A DNA stretch of 64,000 bases from Rhodobacteraceae bacterium Araon29. Lineage in GTDB: Bacteria; Pseudomonadota; Alphaproteobacteria; Rhodobacterales; Rhodobacteraceae. Position numbers and translations under genes: made by a program. Each line of letters begins with the position of its first letter. Positions within the stretch are counted from its first letter, which is position 1. The stretch covers positions 1,913,501 through 1,977,500 of the forward strand of contig CP046865.1 in NCBI GenBank assembly GCA_039640505.1, in the 5' to 3' direction. The notes beneath the pieces are model-generated. The model saw only the letters and a program-made list of their open reading frames with translations, searched no databases and was not told where the DNA came from. This document shows, in pieces, positions 27,807 to 36,771 of this stretch.

Positions 27807-30194
27807 ATGAAAACCACCACCCAAGTCGCAGTTATTGGCGGCGGCGTTGTCGGCTGCAGTGTGTTGTACCATCTGACCAAACTGGGATGGTCCGATGTGT
27901 TGTTAATCGAGCGCTCGGACTTAACCTCGGGCTCTACATGGCACGCGGCGGGCGGGTTTCACACGCTAAATGGCGATACCAATATGGCAGCGCTGCAGGG
28001 GTATACCATCAAGCTTTATAAAGAATTGGAAGACATCACCGGCATGTCCTGCGGTTTGCACCATGTGGGCGGCATTACACTTGCCGATAACCAAGACCGG
28101 TTCGACATGCTTTTGGCCGAGCGGGCGAAACATCGCTATATGGGGTTGGAGACCGAAATTGTCGGTCCTGAGCAAATACGTGAAATTGCCCCCATCACCA
28201 ATACCGATGGCATTATCGGGGCGCTTTATGATCCGCTTGACGGTCATCTGGATCCGTCGGGCACCACCCATGCCTATGCCAAAGCGGCCCGTATGGGCGG
28301 CGCAGATATCATCACCCACACCAAAGTGACAGCCACCGAGCAGCGCGCCGATGGCAGCTGGGATATCACCACCGATAAGGGCTGCATTCATGCAGAGCAT
28401 GTGGTCAATGCCGCTGGACTTTGGGCACGCGAAGTGGGGGCGATGGCCGGTCTATATTTTCCTCTGCACCCGATGGAGCATCAATATATTGTCACCGACG
28501 ATGTGCCGCAAATATATGAGCGAGATCAAGAGCACCCGCATGTTATGGACCCTGCGGGCGAAAGCTATTTACGTCAGGAAGGGCGCGGATTGTGCATTGG
28601 GTTTTATGAACAAGCCTGCAAACCCTGGGCCGTTGATGGAACGCCTTGGAATTTTGGCCATGAGCTTTTGCCGGATGACTTTGACAAGATTAACGACAGT
28701 ATCGAGTTTGCCTATCGCCGCTTTCCAGTGCTTCAAAGCGCCGGTGTAAAATCGGTTATTCATGGACCTTTCACCTTTGCGCCGGATGGTAATCCTCTGG
28801 TTGGACCGGTGCCCGGGGTGCGCAATTACTGGGCCGCTTGCGGGGTAATGGCGGGCTTTAGCCAGGGCGGCGGTGTGGGGCTTATGTTGGCCCAATGGAT
28901 GATCGAAGGAGAACCAGAGCGCAATACTATGGCCATGGATGTTGCACGCTTTGGCGATTGGATCAGCCCCGGCTATACGCTTCCCAAGGTTATCGAAAAC
29001 TACCAAAAACGATTCTCTGTGAGTTATCCGAACGAAGAACTGCCTGCGGCGCGGCCGCTGCGGACCACACCGATGTACGACATCTTTGATGCGATGGGGG
29101 CGGTTTGGGGCGCGCAGTACGGGCTTGAGGTTGTAAATTATTTTGCCCAAGACGATGAGCCGCGTTTTGAAACGCCCTCTTTTCGCCGCTCAAACGCCTT
29201 TGAGGCCACACGGCGCGAGGTTCGGGCTGTGCGCGACACTGTCGGGATCAATGAAACCCATAATTTTGGCAAATATAAAGTCACCGGAGACGGGGCACGA
29301 AGTTGGCTAAATCGTATTATGGCAGGCCGGATTCCAAAACCGGGAAGAATGAGCTTAACGCCGATGCTGTCACCTAAGGGGCGGCTGATAGGCGATTTTA
29401 CCGTGTCTTGTCTGTCTGAAAACGAGTTTTTCCTGATCGCAAGTTATGGCAGTCAAAACTATCATATGCGTTGGTTTATCAGTAATTTATGTGGGGAAGT
29501 TGAGGTTGAAAATATCTCGGATGAACGGACTGGATTTCAGATTGCCGGCCCCAAAGCGCAGGCGCTTTTAAAGGCTGCGGCAGGCTCGGATATCTCGGAC
29601 ATCAAGTTTATGGATGTTCGTAAGATTGTTGTTGGGATGATCCCTTGTTTGGTGCAACGTGTCAGTTATACCGGTGATCTTGGCTATGAAATTTACTGTC
29701 AGGCCTCTGAGCAGCGGCAGCTTTGGCACAGTTTGTGGTCCAAAGGGCAAGCCTTTGGGCTTAAACCCTTTGGCATGCGGGCCATGATGAGCCTTCGGCT
29801 AGATCGGTTCTTTGGGTCATGGTTATCCGAATATTCCCCCGACTACACCCCGGCGGAAACCGGCCTTGACCGCTTTATATCATGGTCAAAACCCATTGAA
29901 TTTATTGGGAAAGAGGCTGCACTTGAAGAAAGGAAAAATGGCTCAGCTCGGAGGCTTGTGGCCTTTGAGGTGATGGCGAATGATGCAGATGTTGTTGCCT
30001 ATGAGCCGGTCTGGATGGAGGGGGCTGTGGTAGGGTTTTGCACATCAGGCGGCTATTCGCATTATGCGGGTAAATCAATTGCGCTGGCGCTTATTCCTGC
30101 CGAACGGGTAACGCCCGGACTCACGGCCGAGATTGAAATTCTTGGCCAGAAGTGCGCCGCTCAATTGCTGGATAGCCCTTTGCTGAAGGTTTGA
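27807..30194 (+). CDS. FAD-dependent oxidoreductase/GcvT family protein (dimethylglycine/sarcosine dehydrogenase-like)
   Basis: A 795-residue two-part enzyme. The N-terminal DAO-type flavin domain (about 1-370) has the dinucleotide loop GGGVVGCSV and GSTWHAAGGFH, where the His is the covalent flavin site of dimethylglycine and sarcosine dehydrogenases. An FAO_M segment (about 375-430) and a C-terminal folate-binding GCV_T plus GCV_T_C region (about 430-790) follow. Such enzymes demethylate N-methyl amino acids and pass the methyl group to tetrahydrofolate. The start at 27807 is chosen from GAGG six bases upstream and from the family N-terminus; 37 extra upstream codons are non-conserved. Exact substrate (dimethylglycine, sarcosine or another) is open. 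Confidence 0.87.
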   Translation: MKTTTQVAVIGGGVVGCSVLYHLTKLGWSDVLLIERSDLTSGSTWHAAGGFHTLNGDTNMAALQGYTIKLYKELEDITGMSCGLHHVGGITLADNQDRFDMLLAERAKHRYMGLETEIVGPEQIREIAPITNTDGIIGALYDPLDGHLDPSGTTHAYAKAARMGGADIITHTKVTATEQRADGSWDITTDKGCIHAEHVVNAAGLWAREVGAMAGLYFPLHPMEHQYIVTDDVPQIYERDQEHPHVMDPAGESYLRQEGRGLCIGFYEQACKPWAVDGTPWNFGHELLPDDFDKINDSIEFAYRRFPVLQSAGVKSVIHGPFTFAPDGNPLVGPVPGVRNYWAACGVMAGFSQGGGVGLMLAQWMIEGEPERNTMAMDVARFGDWISPGYTLPKVIENYQKRFSVSYPNEELPAARPLRTTPMYDIFDAMGAVWGAQYGLEVVNYFAQDDEPRFETPSFRRSNAFEATRREVRAVRDTVGINETHNFGKYKVTGDGARSWLNRIMAGRIPKPGRMSLTPMLSPKGRLIGDFTVSCLSENEFFLIASYGSQNYHMRWFISNLCGEVEVENISDERTGFQIAGPKAQALLKAAAGSDISDIKFMDVRKIVVGMIPCLVQRVSYTGDLGYEIYCQASEQRQLWHSLWSKGQAFGLKPFGMRAMMSLRLDRFFGSWLSEYSPDYTPAETGLDRFISWSKPIEFIGKEAALEERKNGSARRLVAFEVMANDADVVAYEPVWMEGAVVGFCTSGGYSHYAGKSIALALIPAERVTPGLTAEIEILGQKCAAQLLDSPLLKV

Positions 30195-30294
30195 GCCGAG
30201 TAAATTATCGCTCTCTGTCCTAGCTTTAGATTGCTTTGGGTCAGGTTTGCAAAAAAATGTTTTGTTAAATGGATCGATAGCTGTATTCTTGGCT

Positions 30295-30894
30295 ATGGTT
30301 CAAATTGGCATTTTAATCTTGGCAGCGGGCAAATCATCCCGGATGCGCGGCGATGACAAGCTGACTCATAAAATTGATGGGGTTGAACAAATCAAGCGCA
30401 TTGCCCTTTCAGCATGTGCAACCGGCTGTGTTGTTGCGATAACATTGCCGGATGCAGCCCATCCACGAGCGAGTTATCTACTTGATCTTGATTTGCAGAT
30501 AGTATCAGTTCCCGAAGCGCATTTGGGCATGGGGAGATCAATTGCAGCGGGGATTTCGCTGCTTGCCTCAAAAGATTTAGATGGGGTAATGATTGTGCCC
30601 GCAGATATGCCTGAGATAACACAAATTGACTTCGGCACTGTGATGAAAGCGTTTTTTAAAGCGCCGCACTTAATTGTTCAGGCCTGCACAGCAAAAGGTC
30701 AACCTGGGCATCCGGTCATATTTCCAAAATCCGTATTTCATAATCTTCAGAGGCTCTCGGGTGATCGCGGAGCACAGGCAATCATTCAGGCAAATAAGCA
30801 TTTACAACAGCTCGTCAAACTGCCGCATCTTAATGCAACCACAGATCTTGATACGCCCGAGGAATGGCAGGAATGGCTGTCAGAACCTAAGTGA
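30295..30894 (+). CDS. MobA-like nucleotidyltransferase family protein
   Basis: A 199-residue Rossmann-type NTP transferase (NTP_transf_3). The nucleotide-binding start is complete: LILAAGKSSRMRGDDKL. PADMPEIT carries the metal-binding Asp, and GQPGHPVIFPKS is the substrate-side loop of the MocA/CoxI-linked group. Relatives make cytidylated molybdopterin for xanthine-dehydrogenase-type enzymes, but no molybdoenzyme lies in the window, so the true acceptor is unknown. The ATG at 30295 fits the family N-terminus; a TTG 16 codons upstream is unlikely. Confidence 0.78.
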   Translation: MVQIGILILAAGKSSRMRGDDKLTHKIDGVEQIKRIALSACATGCVVAITLPDAAHPRASYLLDLDLQIVSVPEAHLGMGRSIAAGISLLASKDLDGVMIVPADMPEITQIDFGTVMKAFFKAPHLIVQACTAKGQPGHPVIFPKSVFHNLQRLSGDRGAQAIIQANKHLQQLVKLPHLNATTDLDTPEEWQEWLSEPK

Positions 30895-30969
30895 GGTTTT
30901 GATGTTTGTAATAATTTTTAAACCTACATGCATTCCTGAGCTATTTTTCCGATTTCATCAGTGCCGCAC

Positions 30970-31677
30970 TTAGTTTGATCCATAAATCCCAAGCGCGCGG
31001 TTGGTGCGAGAAAACTTCTGTTTTGCGCGGGTGCCACTCATAACTGGGCGGCTGATGGCAATTGGATTGGGTTCCTCTACCGCCAAAAGTGCATTTTGTG
31101 CTGCCGTTAAAATAGTGCTGCAGGCATCTGAAGGCATAAAACTTGATGAGGACCAAATGCCGTTTGCCAGAATAATTTCATGGTTTTCGAATAGAACGGC
31201 AAATATAGAGCCCTGGTTCGTTTGATACCGCACACCAGCCCGATCTTGAATCAGATCTTCGGCGCGAACCAGATATTCGCAAAAACCGGTTGCAGCGGGC
31301 GTATCCAAGACTAGCAAAAGTTGCTCAGCCGGCATATATATGTCTTCCATCGGAAGGTTGCAGCCTAGGGCACCTTTCCGAATTAGGACCGTTTTAAATC
31401 CTCTGTTTGCTGGACGATCAGGGCATCGCAATAAACCTGCCAAAGGTTGATATCCATGATCGCGGGTCAAAATAGGTGTACCAACGGATAATTGTGAAAC
31501 CGGAGCCAACCCGTGTTTTGTCGCTATCATGCTCTCGTCACAAAACCCACAGTGATAACCCTGCGAATACGAGTGCTCTTCTGCAGCAAACTGAGTGCTA
31601 AAATCTAAAACAATAGGAACCGCCGTCGAACTAACCCGATCCCATGAAGTATTTCGGTCAAAATGTTGTTCCGACAT
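30970..31677 (-). CDS. Hint-domain (Hedgehog/intein-like) protein
   Basis: A 235-residue protein with a Hint_2-type domain in its middle: GFCDESMIATKHGLAPV followed by L..GTPILTRDHGYQPL, then the strand pattern of the Hint fold up to VLFENHEIILANGIWSSS (about residues 45-190). The Cys of the splice/cleavage position is present. In Roseobacter-group bacteria such domains often sit at the end of large secreted proteins or stand alone as here; I see no signal peptide and no effector domain. What it cleaves, if anything, is unknown. The start at 31677 has GGGAC nine bases upstream; a TTG 17 codons earlier is possible. Confidence 0.7.
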   Translation of the reverse strand: MSEQHFDRNTSWDRVSSTAVPIVLDFSTQFAAEEHSYSQGYHCGFCDESMIATKHGLAPVSQLSVGTPILTRDHGYQPLAGLLRCPDRPANRGFKTVLIRKGALGCNLPMEDIYMPAEQLLLVLDTPAATGFCEYLVRAEDLIQDRAGVRYQTNQGSIFAVLFENHEIILANGIWSSSSFMPSDACSTILTAAQNALLAVEEPNPIAISRPVMSGTRAKQKFSRTNRALGIYGSN

Positions 31678-32358
31678 AAATATTAGTCCCAACCAAATCC
31701 CTAAATCGCGCTTTGGCACTTTTAACAACTACCAATTACCAATCACGAAACTTCCAACCAGACTGATAAAATAATTGGCTGGAATTTAACTAAAGCTTTT
31801 AATAAAAGTGCCCGCCCCCGTGAACACGCCATCAACCTAATCCTTACGAATACTAATATATATACTTTAGGATATTTTTGTCAAAAGTGAGGCGATCGAG
31901 AAACTCAATAACATATCATAAAGATATTCATTTTTATGTATTATATTCATTATGTTAAGTGAACTTATTTATCTAAATTTTAGGTAAGAGAAAAAATTTA
32001 TTTTTAAAAATAGAATGCGCCCGACAAAAAAAACAAAACTAAAACGTCCATGAGATCATCATTGTATCTAGGGTGGCAACAGACAGCCTCTGCCGCTTCC
32101 ATATATGCGAATCACCTACCCACTATTTGGAACTACAATAAATTTGTTGTATCAAGAATTCTTTGGTGAAAGCAGCGTCAGCCATAAGTGGCTGTGAAAA
32201 ACAGTTTTGGTCAGCTTCAAATATATCCACCGCAAGAGCGGTTTAGGATCGGCTAAGTTTTGCAGGTTTTAATTGTCCAAAGTTTGGTTGATTGAAAATC
32301 TGTTGAAAGCACTATAGGAACAGACCCAAAGCGTTCCCGGTGCAGGCATAACAACTCA
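31678..32358. other. 681-base AT-rich intergenic region without recognised gene
   Basis: No open frame of coding quality is present on either strand. The middle (about 31850-32050) is very AT-rich with A and T tracts. Short stems occur, for example CCGCAAGAGCGG near 32229-32240. The promoter of the ABC exporter gene must be near the right end and that of the Hint gene at the left. A small RNA is possible; none is recognised. Confidence 0.5.
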
Positions 32359-34131
32359 ATGCGTAAAAAATTGTTCACGCCCAAAGATATTGCCAATATG
32401 CGCTGGTTCTGGAGCGATTACCTAAAGCAAAAAACCGGCTGGCTGTTTGTGATTTTCTTGATGATTGTTCTTCAGGGGGTCGTTCTTCAACAATTTCTGG
32501 CCATCACTGAAACCGGCCTAAGGGTGATTTTTACCCAAGGCGATCTGCGCGATCTGTTTGAGGTTTGCGCGTTAATCTTTGGCATCTTTGCTGTGCGGGC
32601 TGCTACGTCCTATTTCATTCCCAGCCTCTCGGCACGGCTTGCCGGCGAAGCCATTTTTCAAATGCGATCAGATTTAATCACCCGCGTACTCTATTTCGAT
32701 CAGAAGTTTTTTGACAGCACACATTCCACAGACCTTATCCTGCGCTTGGTCAATCAGGTTCAGGATCTTGGTCTATTTGTAGGACAGGCCACCGTGAATG
32801 CCCTACGGGATTTCGTGATTATCGTGATTGTATCGGGCTATTTAATTTACAAATCGCCCCTGCTGTTCTGTTCGGCCTTGGTGGCATTGCCGGTTATTTT
32901 CTTGATGATGCATTTCGTTTCCGCGCGCATCAAGGTTATCCGGCGTAATTTTGAATCCGTTCTGGGCCGCTACATGAGCAATATTGACGAGATGGCCGGC
33001 GGCATGCGGACGATCAAAATGGCGCGTCAGGAAAAGCCGGAAATTAACCGTATGGTAGAGGCCTCTTCGGGGATTAAATCGCTGTTTGTCAAACTGCAGC
33101 AAAGCGAAGCCCTGATGTTGCCATCTATCGATCTGTCTTCGGCCGTGGTCTATATGCTTGTGGTGGGCGGCGGCGGATATATGGCGCTATCGGACCAGTT
33201 TGATATCGATGGCGCATCGATTATTTCCTTTTTGCTCGGACTGGTGATTATTTTTGATCCGGCTAGGTTATTGGCGCAATTTTTTGCCAAACTGCAAGCC
33301 AGCCTGATCCTGCTTGATAGTATCCGCAGCTTAATGCTGACCGAGCGAGAAGTCAGTGACCGCGACGATGCCAAAGTCTTTGACGCCAAAGATATCGAGA
33401 TTAAAATCGCCAGTGGGCGCTTTGGCTACACCCCCTCTGAAGCGCTGTTCAACGATTTGAATCTAACATTCAAAGCGGGGCAAAAAACCGCCATTGTTGG
33501 CGCCACAGGATCAGGTAAAACAACAGTTCTAAGCCTTATCACACGGCTTTATGAACTTACATCTGGCAAAGTTTTGTTCAATGGTCACGATATCAAAGAT
33601 TTCACTCTTCGCTCTGTTCGCGACAAGTTTTCTATCGTTGCGCAGGATGTGGTTATTTTTGATAAAAGCATTAAAGATAACATTCGCTATGCTGATCCAG
33701 ACGCCAGCGATGAGGCGGTACTAAAAGCTGCGCAACTGGCGCGCATTGATGATTTGATGCTTTCTCGCGGGGATGCCTCGGTGGGGCCAAAAGGAAATTT
33801 GCTGTCTGGCGGCCAAAAACAGCGGATTGCCATCGCCAGAGCGTTTTTAAAACCAGCCCCTGTTTTATTGCTGGATGAAGCCACCTCGGCGTTGGATGCC
33901 ATCACCGAAGAAAGTGTTAATTTGGCATTTCAAGAATTGCAGCACGGGAAAACCACTATTGTGGTGGCTCATAAACTATCCGGTATTCAGGATGCAGACC
34001 ATATTTATGTGCTCGACAGTGGACGGGTGATCGAAGCGGGCACGCATGCGCATTTGATTTCGGAAAACGGGCTTTACGCCAGCATGTGCATGGCACAAAG
34101 CAAACCCAAAGAAAGCCTGCAATCTCGTTGA
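32359..34131 (+). CDS. ABC exporter, fused permease-ATPase (MsbA/lipid-multidrug type)
   Basis: A 590-residue half-transporter. Six membrane helices span about 25-320. The ATPase domain (about 345-580) has Walker A GATGSGKTT, signature LSGGQKQR and Walker B VLLLDEATSALD, followed by the switch His in VVAHKLSG. It would act as a homodimer. Its order beside LPS acylation genes (convergent with the KAS gene 16 bases downstream) suggests a lipid or LPS-related substrate, but multidrug export cannot be excluded. Not the generic msbA by certainty, so no symbol is given. The start ATG lacks a strong ribosome-binding site. Confidence 0.85.
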   Translation: MRKKLFTPKDIANMRWFWSDYLKQKTGWLFVIFLMIVLQGVVLQQFLAITETGLRVIFTQGDLRDLFEVCALIFGIFAVRAATSYFIPSLSARLAGEAIFQMRSDLITRVLYFDQKFFDSTHSTDLILRLVNQVQDLGLFVGQATVNALRDFVIIVIVSGYLIYKSPLLFCSALVALPVIFLMMHFVSARIKVIRRNFESVLGRYMSNIDEMAGGMRTIKMARQEKPEINRMVEASSGIKSLFVKLQQSEALMLPSIDLSSAVVYMLVVGGGGYMALSDQFDIDGASIISFLLGLVIIFDPARLLAQFFAKLQASLILLDSIRSLMLTEREVSDRDDAKVFDAKDIEIKIASGRFGYTPSEALFNDLNLTFKAGQKTAIVGATGSGKTTVLSLITRLYELTSGKVLFNGHDIKDFTLRSVRDKFSIVAQDVVIFDKSIKDNIRYADPDASDEAVLKAAQLARIDDLMLSRGDASVGPKGNLLSGGQKQRIAIARAFLKPAPVLLLDEATSALDAITEESVNLAFQELQHGKTTIVVAHKLSGIQDADHIYVLDSGRVIEAGTHAHLISENGLYASMCMAQSKPKESLQSR

Positions 34132-34147
34132 TTTTTGTGCGGTGCAG

Positions 34148-35362
34148 CTAGCCGTTAAATTTTCGCAGCGCCAAAACCGCGTTTAGCCCGCCAAAGGCAA
34201 AAGCATTACTGAGGGTCGCTTCGACATTCACTTCGCGGGCTTGATTGGGAACCACATCAAGCGCACATTCCGGATCAGGTTCTTCATAGCCGATGGTGGG
34301 GGCTATCACCCCGTCCCGCACCGCCATAATACAGGCTAGCAATTCAACTGCGCCAGTGCCGCCGATCAGATGGCCATGCATGGATTTGGTTGAACTGATC
34401 ATCAACTGGTCGGCATGGCGGCCAAAAACCCCTGCAACAGCAGCGCATTCGGTTTTATCATTCGCCGAAGTGCCGGTGCCATGGGCGTTGATATAGGTCA
34501 CATCCTCAGGTGCCAGCCGCGCATCACTGAGTGCGCCCGCAATGGCGCGCCCTGCCCCTTGTTTTGAAGGCATCACAATATCAGAGGCATCTGACGACAT
34601 CGCAAAACCGGCCACCTCAGCCTGAATGTCCGCGCCGCGCGCCTTGGCGTGCTCTAGCTCTTCAAACACAAAGACCGCTGCGCCCTCGCCCTGCACCATT
34701 CCGTTTCTGTTGGCTGAAAACGGCCGGCAGGCATCATGGCTCATCACACGAAGTCCTTCCCAAGCTTTAACACCACCAAAGCACAGCATAGACTCCGAGC
34801 CCCCCGCGAGCATGGTTGGCGCCATGCCCGAGCGCACCATTTGAAACGCCTGTGCCATCGCATGGTTTGAGCTTGCGCAGGCTGTGGACACCGTGAAGCT
34901 GGGGCCTTTCAGGTTGTATTCTATTGAAATATGACTGGCCGCCGCATTGTTCATCAATTTGGGCACAACAAAGGGATGCACGCGGTTTTTGCCCTCTTCG
35001 TAGACCGCGCGGTAATTATCATCCCATGTGCTGACACCCCCGCCTGCGGTGCCCAAGACCACGCCGGATTTTGCGGCAAGCTCACCCGCAAAGCTTAGAC
35101 CCGCCTGCCCCAAAGCTTCTTTGGTGGCCAGCAGGGCAAATTGGGTAAAGCGATCGTAAAGCGTCATTTGCTGGCGATTAAACCCCTGCTCAGCTTTGAA
35201 ATCGCGCACCTGACCACCGATTTTAATCGCCAGCCGGTCTACATCGCGAAAGTCCAGAGGTCCAATACCGCAACGCCCTTCGCGCATCGCTTCTTCGGTC
35301 TGCGCTACGTTCTGGCCAAGAGCATTTATGGTGCCTGCCCCAGTGATGACAACCCGTTTCAC
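34148..35362 (-). CDS. Beta-ketoacyl-ACP synthase (KAS II/FabF-like)
   Basis: A 404-residue condensing enzyme. The nucleophile Cys is in STACASSNHA, the His in NAHGTGTSANDKTE and the second His in STKSMHGHLIGG; the Gly-rich C-terminal NAFAFGGLNAVLAL is intact, so all catalytic residues are present. The gene starts by an ATGA overlap with the ACP gene upstream and lies behind lpxD and ldt in one operon. This location suggests it makes a special acyl chain on the dedicated ACP rather than serving bulk fatty-acid synthesis. Sequence alone does not give chain length. NodE/FabF-like relatives fit. Confidence 0.86.
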   Translation of the reverse strand: MKRVVITGAGTINALGQNVAQTEEAMREGRCGIGPLDFRDVDRLAIKIGGQVRDFKAEQGFNRQQMTLYDRFTQFALLATKEALGQAGLSFAGELAAKSGVVLGTAGGGVSTWDDNYRAVYEEGKNRVHPFVVPKLMNNAAASHISIEYNLKGPSFTVSTACASSNHAMAQAFQMVRSGMAPTMLAGGSESMLCFGGVKAWEGLRVMSHDACRPFSANRNGMVQGEGAAVFVFEELEHAKARGADIQAEVAGFAMSSDASDIVMPSKQGAGRAIAGALSDARLAPEDVTYINAHGTGTSANDKTECAAVAGVFGRHADQLMISSTKSMHGHLIGGTGAVELLACIMAVRDGVIAPTIGYEEPDPECALDVVPNQAREVNVEATLSNAFAFGGLNAVLALRKFNG

Positions 35363-35616
35363 GATTGCTGGGCCACCAATGCGCTAATACCGGCGATGAT
35401 ACTATCAACGCTTGAGATATCAAAATCACTCTCACTGGGATTATTGGCATTGAAGGGCACCTGAATATCAAAGGCTTCCTCAATTGCGAAAATACTTTCG
35501 ACCAACCCTAAACTGTCAATTCCCAAGCTTTCCAAGGTACTGTCCAGCGTTACGTCCGCAGGGTCGAGCACCGCTTGCTCAGCAATAATATCAATTACTT
35601 TGTTTTGAACGCTCAT
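35359..35616 (-). CDS. Dedicated acyl carrier protein
   Basis: An 85-residue ACP. The phosphopantetheine-accepting Ser is in LGIDSLGLVES (about residue 36), within a helix-rich acidic chain starting MSVQNKVIDIIAEQAVLD. The start at 35616 follows a GGGAAG site; an upstream in-frame start adds nine codons and hides it. It lies 35 bases after lpxD and overlaps the KAS gene by four bases. Location beside lpxD suggests that it carries the acyl group used for lipid A, comparable in idea to rhizobial AcpXL, though sequence likeness is low and the C-terminal part after residue 50 differs. Confidence 0.85.
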   Translation of the reverse strand: MSVQNKVIDIIAEQAVLDPADVTLDSTLESLGIDSLGLVESIFAIEEAFDIQVPFNANNPSESDFDISSVDSIIAGISALVAQQS

Positions 35617-35651
35617 TGCACTTCTTCCCTTATCGACTTGCAAGGCTAAAA

Positions 35652-36746
35652 TTAGTTTTTCCCTGTTGGCTTGAAAACTGCTTTTTGCAACTTTGCCACT
35701 TCGCGAAATAATCTCGGAAGACGGCGTAAAGCTTTGTAGGTTTCTAAATGCTGATCCATCTTTATGGCAGGATAGCCAAGCATAACACGGCCTGCCGGAA
35801 CATTGGACAGTACTTTTGTCGCACCACCTGTGATTACATGATCACCGACAAAGACATTATCGCTAATACCTGTTTGCCCACCTAAAACAACATGATTACC
35901 AATCCGCGCCGAGCCGGCAATACCAACCTGCGCACAAATAAGACAATCATTGCCGATCTGCACATTATGCCCGATCTGGGAGAGGTTATCGCATTTGACC
36001 CCATTGCCGATCACCGTATCGCGTACTGTGCCGCTGTCAACGCAGCTATTGGCACCAAGTTCCACATCATTGCCAATCCTGACACTGCCCAAAGAATGGA
36101 TGCGAGACCAGCTTTGAGCGCTAAGCTCACCGCGCTCTTCACCCAAGCTGCTGCGCACATGCTCAACTGCAGATACTTCTGGCGTAACAAAAGAAAACCC
36201 ATCTCCGCCTACCACCACGCCAGGCTGGGCAATAAATCGATCACCGATCGTCACCCTCGCACCGATTTTAACCGCTTCGCGCAGTTTGGCATCCCTGCCT
36301 AATTTTGCTCCGCTTCCGATGTAGCACTGCGCACTTATTTGGGCATTATCGCCAATCACAGCCTCTTTCCCGATATAACAGAAAGGTCCAATTGCCACAT
36401 CTTGGCCCAAAGTTGCGCTGTTTTCGATCACTGCAGTTGGATGAATGCCGTTTTGCGCGGATTGCCCCGGATCCATCATTTCTGATAGCCCTGATAAGGA
36501 AAAGCGCGGCCGTGGGGCAACTATCGCAGCGCGAAGCCCCATCGCTTGCCAATCAGCACCAGGCCAAAGCATGGCGACTTGCGCTTGTCCTTTGGGCAAA
36601 TCAGCGGCGTATTTTGCATCCATCGCCAAAGCAATATCGTTAGCTTTGGCTTGGGAGGGTTCGGCCACGCCAGAGACAATAATATCGCCATCGCCAAAAA
36701 CTTTAGCGCCTAGAGCTTTGCCAATCTGTTTAACCTGATAGTCCAT
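35652..36746 (-). CDS. lpxD: UDP-3-O-(3-hydroxyacyl)glucosamine N-acyltransferase
   Basis: A 364-residue acyltransferase of lipid A synthesis, adding a hydroxyacyl chain from ACP to the glucosamine nitrogen. A uridine-binding N-terminal domain (about 1-95) precedes a long left-handed beta helix of hexapeptide repeats (about 100-325; for example AVIGDNAQISAQCYIGSGAK). The catalytic His is expected in DNLSQIGHNVQIG. The third in-frame ATG (36746) is chosen because GGGA stands six bases upstream and MDYQVKQIGKALGA matches the family start; the first at 36758 is possible. It follows ldt by about 25 bases. Confidence 0.93.
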   Translation of the reverse strand: MDYQVKQIGKALGAKVFGDGDIIVSGVAEPSQAKANDIALAMDAKYAADLPKGQAQVAMLWPGADWQAMGLRAAIVAPRPRFSLSGLSEMMDPGQSAQNGIHPTAVIENSATLGQDVAIGPFCYIGKEAVIGDNAQISAQCYIGSGAKLGRDAKLREAVKIGARVTIGDRFIAQPGVVVGGDGFSFVTPEVSAVEHVRSSLGEERGELSAQSWSRIHSLGSVRIGNDVELGANSCVDSGTVRDTVIGNGVKCDNLSQIGHNVQIGNDCLICAQVGIAGSARIGNHVVLGGQTGISDNVFVGDHVITGGATKVLSNVPAGRVMLGYPAIKMDQHLETYKALRRLPRLFREVAKLQKAVFKPTGKN

Positions 36747-36771
36747 CACCATTCCCATATTGGGCTATGGA

